Positions 57,701-64,000 of a stretch of DNA of 64,000 bases are shown in pieces. Origin of the DNA: Ophiosphaerella korrae (taxonomy: Eukaryota > Ascomycota > Dothideomycetes > Pleosporales > Phaeosphaeriaceae); contig JALNQF010000005.1 of NCBI GenBank assembly GCA_028456385.1, positions 558,001-622,000 on the forward strand, in the 5' to 3' direction. How positions within the stretch are numbered: the first letter of the stretch is position 1; every line of letters starts with the position of its first letter. The translations under genes were made by a program, and so were the position numbers. The notes beneath the pieces were generated by a model that was not told the origin of the DNA, made no database searches, and worked only from the letters and a program-made list of their open reading frames with translations.

Positions 57701-58511
57701 ATCAATCTCTATCCTTTTTTAACTTAAATTGTACCTCTAGAAGCTATATAACGTCTGTGCTTGTCTTTCCTCTATATCTTGTAATAATTTTTCGCTTTTA
57801 GCTAAGTGTATAGCTAACTCGTAGCCTTTAATAAGCTAAGATAGTACTTAACTTAAAAGACTTTAAGATTAATACTAAAGAAGATTCTTTAGTATTAAAA
57901 TCTATCTATAGAGCTAATTAATATTATAAAGTGTTTTTATAACTAGTAGGCTTATATAGCTATTGTGTTGGTGTAGAAGGGGCACCTTCTACGCTAGTAA
58001 GAAGCTCGGCCGAAAAGCATATAAAGGAGGTAAAGGACAATCGGGAGAAAGGGAGATTATGGAGGGAGACCACAAAATCTTGAGGATTACAAGATAGGTT
58101 GAATAGAATGTCCATCAAATTGAGGAGCGAAAACGTCTACGAGTAATCTACTAGTTATACGGCGCATCTACGAGTTAAGTTGGGCTACCATCCTCTACAC
58201 AACGGTACACTATTAGTTTATAATAGTACTAGTAGTAGTATATACGTAATAGTAAGGTTAGATAAGACTCTATCTAGATTAGATAGAACTAGACCTACTA
58301 CCTAGAATCTACTCTAAATTAAGCTCTTAGAGAAGACTAATAAGCGTATACGCGTATATACTTTAAAGAAAAGATCTTTATTAATATAAAAGACTTCTTA
58401 GTGTATAAGGTGTCTAATTTTATTACTATACGCTGTCTTAAGAGGACTAAAGTAGCTTATATTAAGTAGCTAGAGAAGATATAATATATAGGCTAGTATA
58501 TAGAGGCTAAT
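57700..58511. other. TA-rich repeat-like sequence bordering the gypsy block
   Basis: Strong TA bias as in RIP-affected repeats (from about 57720), apart from a GC-richer piece at 57960-58200. No coding sequence recognised. Source element not identified. Confidence 0.5.
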
Positions 58512-58942
58512 TGTTACGACAGTAATAAGAGAAATACAGATAGAACTAATTAGCCCTACGACTGAAGGATTAAGTTCTTACGAACACGAAGAATACGAAC
58601 TTGATTAGGAAACTACACATAATTAGGACACCTAAGAGTAATCTATAATCTGTAGACTCTTAGCGTTAACAGATTATAGATCAAGGTAATCTATAATCTA
58701 TTGTTCTTGGCAGTAACAGATCAACAGATTAGGACAAGTATATAGTTAGTAGCGATGCGCATTATTAGGATAGTATTAGCAATTCAATTATTAACTACAA
58801 GCGACAATACAAAGACAGTTATAAAACATCTTCTATTGTTTATAGCCTATTATAGATTACAACACAAGCTTTTGTTATTACCTTATAATCTACTAATACC
58901 TATCTAGGCTATTAGGAAGTCGACCCTAGTAAGCCCGTAACA
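58512..58942 (+). repeat. 5' LTR of gypsy element 1 (431 bp, LTR subfamily B)
   Basis: Starts TGTTACGACAGTAATAAG and ends CCCGTAACA, i.e. TG..CA. Followed directly by CCTTACTAATTTAGTTATTG, the same sequence that follows the LTR ending at 60872. The 3' half is shared with subfamily A; the middle differs and holds its own near-duplicate of TAATCTATAATCT motifs. Confidence 0.8.
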
Positions 58943-60442
58943 CCTTACTAATTTAGTTATTGCGAGAAGCGAAGCGTAAGTAGCGCACGGTCTAGCTAAC
59001 ACGATAGTAGAAAGTTTAATAAGTAAAGCCCCTAAGAGTAGTTATAAGTTAGATAGTACTATATAGGAAACAATTAAGGACTATATAAATAAACTAATTA
59101 ACAATAAAGAAGATATAAAGATAGTAATTAAAGCACTAGAAACGTAGAATAAGGAACTACAAGACTACTTAAAATAGAACAAAGTATAAATTAAAGCTAT
59201 TATTAAAGGCTAGAACTAGATAGAGCTAATTACCTAATAACTAGAAATAAGTGCAACAAAGAAACTACTTAAGATACCTGTTCTTAAAAAGTTTAATAGA
59301 ATAAGGGAAAAATTAAGACCTTTTATAGCGTTAGCACAACTCTAGATAGACGTACAAGTACTACACTTCGATATAGAAGAAAAGAAGGTGATATATATTA
59401 GACTATACCTTAAAGAGGACGTAATAAGATAGTATAAACCCTACTAGATAGACTATACAACGTATTCTCTAATAACTTAAAAGGACAAAACTAGAGCTAT
59501 TTTTAGAAGCTATAAATACTTTACTAAACGAATAAGAGTAGTATTTAGAGATATAGATATTACTTAATAAGCTAAAGAGAAACTTAAAAGGCTTATATAA
59601 AACAAGAGTATTATTATAGTAGTAACAAGGGAAACTAAGATAGAACTAATTAGTCTACGCTTAGCTACTAACAAAGCATAGGATAAGCGGGGTAATAACC
59701 TATAGGATAATAAGTTCGACTAGGAAGCTAACTACAATATAAATACGTAACGAATTCGTAAATTCGCGATCTTAGTAAACACGAAGTTGCGAAGCTATTA
59801 TGTAACAAATTTGTAAATTCGCGATCTTAGCAAATACAAAGCAACGAAGCCGCTAAGATATTATTACTATATAATTAGTAGCAATGCGCATTATTAGGAT
59901 AGTATTAGCAATTCAATTATTAACTACGAGCGACAATACAAAGACAGTTGCAAAATATCTTCTATTGTTTATAGCTTATTGCAGATTATAACACAAGCTT
60001 TTATTATTACCTTACAATCTACTAATACCTATTTAGGCTATTAGGAAGTCGACCCTAGTAAGCTAGTAACAAGTATCCTAGAATACGTATTATAATTTAA
60101 ACAACTAAGCTAAAATATAGAATAGAACGAATTAGCCCTTATATTACGATTTAAATAAGGGCTAAATGCAAAAATTCGATACAAAATAATATATATAGAG
60201 AAACCTAGGACACTAGAAGCCTTAAAATAACAAGTAATCTAAATTAACGACAACCTTTAAGAATAGAAAAAGAACAAGTACAGTAGCTAAACTAGAAACT
60301 AGGACACTAGAGACCCTATAATCCTTAACGCAAACAAGGATAGAAGGAAGAAGAAGAACAAAGACTTTACGTATTTTAACTATAGTAAGAAAGGCTACTA
60401 CGCGAAAGACTACTAATTAAAGAAGAAAAGGGATATAGTATA
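58943..60442 (+). mobile_element. Gypsy element 1: gag region, RIP-degraded, split by a solo LTR and cut by element 2
   Basis: Begins with an untranslated leader (ACCTTACTAATTTAG..AGCGAAGCG) and then a gag-like frame with many stops. The gag resumes after the inserted LTR (60072 on) and runs into the first zinc-knuckle region (FTYFNYSKKGYYAKDY; Cys lost) before element 2 starts at 60443. It aligns with the gag of element 2. Confidence 0.75.
59607..60076 (+). repeat. Solo LTR (59612-60071) with 5-bp target duplication AGTAT
   Basis: A 460-bp subfamily A LTR with no internal region, flanked on both sides by AGTAT (59607-59611 and 60072-60076). The gag of element 1 continues in register across the insertion. 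The first bases are TATTATAG where TG is expected, fitting one RIP-type G-to-A change; the end is GTAACA. Confidence 0.85.
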
Positions 60443-60872
60443 TGTTATAGGCGTAATAGAAGAAATCGAGATAGAACTAATTAGTCCTAGTCTAGGCGCT
60501 AACGAAGCATAGGACGAGCGGGGTAACGACCTCGATTAGGAAACTACGCATAATTAGGACACCTAGAGTAATCTATAATCTATAGACTCTTAGCAGTAGT
60601 AGATTACAAATTAAGCTAATCTATAATCTATTAATCTTAGCAAACACAGATTATAGATTACAGCAAGTATATAGTTATTAGCAATACGTATTATTAGGAT
60701 AGTATTAGCAATTCAATCCTTTAACTATAGAACGCTAATACAAGATAGTTACAAAACATCTTCTATTATTTACAGTTATTATAGATTACTCTTAAGCTTT
60801 TACTATTACCTCGTAATCTACTAACCCCCTTTAAGACAGGCACCTATAGTTAACAATAGGAGGCCTATTACA
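60443..60872 (+). repeat. 5' LTR of gypsy element 2 (430 bp, LTR subfamily B)
   Basis: Starts TGTTATAGGCGTAATAG inside the gag of element 1 and ends GGCCTATTACA. The first about 380 bp match the LTR at 58512, but the last 40 bp (AGACAGGCACCTATAG..) differ from it. Confidence 0.75.
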
Positions 60873-63800
60873 CCTTGCTAATTTAGTTATTGCGAGAAGC
60901 GAAGCGTAAGTAGCGCGTAGTCTAGCTAACACAATAGTAGAAAGTTTAACTAAAAAAGGAAGTAAAGCACCTCTACGTAGTTATAAGTTAGATAATATAG
61001 TATAGAGAGACGTTAAGAACTACATAAACGACCTAATCTCTAAAAAAGAAGATATAAAGATAGTAATCGACGCCTTAGAAATATAGAACAAGGAACTATA
61101 AGATTATACAAAATAGAACAAAGTACAAATTAAAGCTATTATTAAAGGATAAAACTAGATAGAACTAATTACGCAACGCCTAGAGATAAGCGCGACAAAG
61201 AAACTACTAAAGATACTTGTACTTAAGAAGTTTAATAGAACAAGGGAAAAACTAAGACCCTTTATTATATTAGTACAACTCTAGATAGATGTACAAGCAC
61301 TACACTTTAACACGAAAGAAAAGAAAGTAATATACATTAGATTGCACCTTAAAGAAGACGCAATAAGATAGTACAAGCCTTATTAGATAGATTACACGAC
61401 ACACTCTCTAATAATATAAAAAGACAAAACTAGAGCTATCTTTAGAAGTTACGAATACTTTACTAAACGAATAAGAGTAGCATTTAGGGATATAGATATT
61501 ACCCGACAAGCTAAAGAGTAACTAGAAAAGCTTACACAGAATTAGAGTATTCTAAAGTACGTATTATAGTTTAAATAACTATTATAAAATATAGAATAGA
61601 ACGAGTTAGCCTTAATATTACGATTTAAACAAGGACTTAACTCTAAAATCTAATACGAGATAATATATATAGAGAAACTACAAACACTAGAAGCTTTAAA
61701 GCAATAGGCAATATAAATTAACAATAATCTTTAAGAATAGAAGAAGAACAAATATAGAGGTTACACCTAGAACTATAATAAGGGAGACCCTATAGTCCTT
61801 AACGCTAACAAAGATAGAAAGAAGAAAAAAAACAAAGACTTTACGTACTTTAACTATAGTAAACTAGGCTACTATATAAGGAATTATAGATCTAAGTTAA
61901 AGAAGGATATAGTATATTACAAATATAGAAAACTAGGACACTTTGTAAAAGACTACAAGAATAAGGACCTAAAGAAAGAAACTTAGTTAAAAATAACTAA
62001 GAAGAAGAAGGAAGCACTATAAGCACAGGCTAAACCTTAGGAGAAGGTAGCTAGGAGTAAAGAAGTACAATATACAATACTCTATTAGACCTTTTATTAT
62101 AACAACAACTACTATATACATTTTTCTAGCAAATAAGGAGTAGTATAGTTCTTACAGAAGTATAGATATAGAGTAGTAGTAATAAAGGAAGATAGAATAA
62201 AAGCTTAGCTAAAAGATACAGCCTAAGTAATAGACCTACTAATAGAAGATTTAGAAGGGGAAGAGCCCCTAGTACTATTAATCTAGGCCGATAGACTAGC
62301 ACTAGATAAAGAGACTACTACAGCTCCCTCTAAAGGACTATAAGGAAGCAAGAGATAAGTTAGTATAAGAGATATAGAATATACCTAGCTAACAATATAT
62401 AGTTATAACAGCTGTACTATAATAGATATAGAGGAACAAGATAAAGAATAGAAGTTCGTTTAGAAATACTTACTAGTTATAAGTATAGAGGAAGCGTACG
62501 AAGACTAGAAAGAACGCAATCCTAAAAAAACAAAGTTTATACTATTTTAAGAATAGATAAAGCAATATATAGTTGTAGTAAGAAGAATACCTATATAAAA
62601 AGAATAGTAATACCTTGCAAGAAAGACGCGATAGATTAACAAAGCCTATACACTAAGAATACTAGTAGTGTACTATATCCTAACAATAGATACACCTAGT
62701 AGAAGCAAATACTAGGAAGGAGATAACAAAATAATAGACCTAAAACATCTAGCACACTTTAAAGTATTATAGATATTATACCTAGACAAGAATTGTATTA
62801 TACACAGAAACCCTAAAGTAAACAACAATATATAGCCTATAAGGAGAAGAGGCTATAACTATACAAGAGTAATTATAGTAGAAGATATCTAAGGATAGGA
62901 AATAATCCTAGAAGATAGATATATAGTAGTAAGACCTAGCCTAAAATTATCTAAGAAATGCGTCTAAGGAGGACTATAGTACAAATACATGTACGATAAG
63001 TATCTAAAATACGAAAAATACAAACTTAAAGTAGGCCTATAGCCCTAGAAAAACAAATAATTTAATAAATTACTAAAGTAAGAAAGGCTAGAAGGTATAG
63101 GAGGCCTATATATTACAAAAACAGGTATATACTAAGGAAAGAAAGTACAATTAATAATTAATAGTAGAGCTACGAGAAACTTTATATTAAAGAAGTTTAT
63201 AGAAATATAGGGAATAAAGTATATAACAAAGAAATACCCTCAATAACTAAGTACAATTAAAGGAAAACTATTTTAGGAACTAATACGGTTTAAAACAGTA
63301 CCTTTAACACTAAGGTTAGAAGGACTAGAAATCTAGAACATAGTTATAGATATAACGACAATTAATAATAAACAAGACATAATATTAGGTATACTATAGT
63401 TATAGATAACTAACCTATACATTAATTAGAGAACAGGAAAAATTAGTTATAACAAAACAAATATACTAAAAGCTAACATAAGCACCTACAAAGGAGAATT
63501 CCTAGAAGAATACAAGAAATAGGAAAAGTAGCTTATAGAGCTAGAAGACTACCTTCTAGAATACTAACTATAGGACTTAGTAATAGAACTAGAAGAAGAA
63601 AAGAACGTAGGATAGAGCCTAGTCTACTAAAAAATAGAAAAAGAATCTAAGATTAAACAATTATTTATACAAAATGCAATAAAGAAAAGATAGATAAGAG
63701 AATCTAAATCCTTAGTAGTACATAGATTAATATTTGTAGACAAAAAAGGGATAAGCAATAAAAGACTCTACGTAGATTTTAGAAAAACTAACGTAATTAC

Positions 63801-64000
63801 AAACAAGAACTAATACCTACTACTACAAATAGATAAAATATAAGATAGGCTACAAAGAGTAAAGATCTTTACAAAACTAGATATACAAAACGTATACTAC
63901 TAGATTAGAATTAAGAAAGGAGACGAGTAGAAAACAGCGTTTAGAATATAATATAGACTATACAAATACTTAGTTATACTGTTTAGTTTAATAAATGCAC
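60873..64000 (+). mobile_element. Gypsy element 2: gag, zinc knuckles, protease, start of RT; RIP-degraded
   Basis: Leader, then gag (from about 60960), two zinc knuckles in decayed form (about 61845-61970; NYSKLGYYIRNYRSK and KYRKLGHFVKDYK, with most Cys changed to Tyr), a retropepsin-like segment near 63150 (NSRATRNFI where DSGATRNFI is expected; changes of the G-to-A type) and reverse transcriptase from about 63700 to the window end. The RT matches positions 1-300 in sequence and orientation. Its 3' LTR lies outside the window. Confidence 0.85.

Overview
The window is fungal nuclear DNA, most likely from a filamentous ascomycete of the Dothideomycetes/Pleosporales type. The evidence is short introns of about 50 bp (GT..AG), a NACHT/HET/TPR-kinase repertoire, fungal gene families, and AT-rich repeats with TA-rich, stop-riddled reading frames typical of repeat-induced point mutation (RIP). 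The species call is inference; no database was searched.

Layout. (1) 1-5300: a RIP-degraded repeat block with the 3' part of a Ty3/gypsy element, its 3' LTR, and a Tad-like LINE on the minus strand that the LTR interrupts. (2) 6.4-8.7 kb: an intact TPR-kinase gene. (3) 10.8-26.0 kb: an ordinary gene-rich block with a low-complexity protein, a secreted carboxylesterase, an SDHAF4-like assembly factor, RVB1 (Pontin), a BET double-bromodomain protein (Bdf1) and a Utp5-like ribosome-biogenesis protein divergent from it, plus a small ORF. (4) 26.3-57.7 kb: an accessory region with a Fot1/pogo transposase carrying three stops, a NACHT gene between 98-bp inverted repeats, an unrecognised multi-exon gene, a kinase fragment cut by a hAT relic, a small Cys-rich protein, a kinase-like gene, a HET remnant, pogo and LINE scraps, a broken C2-WW-TPR-kinase chimera, a membrane protein, and a decayed alpha/beta-hydrolase plus adenylate-forming enzyme pair. 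(5) 57.7-64.0 kb: nested, RIP-mutated gypsy elements with recognisable LTRs, gag, protease and the start of reverse transcriptase.

How it fits together. The housekeeping block looks normal. Around it sits a repeat-bounded compartment rich in families linked in fungi to non-self recognition or programmed cell death (NACHT, HET, TPR, kinase), many of them broken. The most unusual item is a gene family joining TPR repeats to a protein kinase: one member (6411-8690) is intact, and its broken relative (45.3-48.1 kb) carries a C2 and a WW domain like the N-terminus of the Rsp5/NEDD4 ubiquitin ligases, with TPR-kinase where the HECT domain should be. The NACHT gene is intact, ends in a CaaX-type prenylation motif and is flanked by inverted repeats.

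Gene coordinates for spliced genes give the whole span; exon boundaries that I worked out by hand are in the evidence text.
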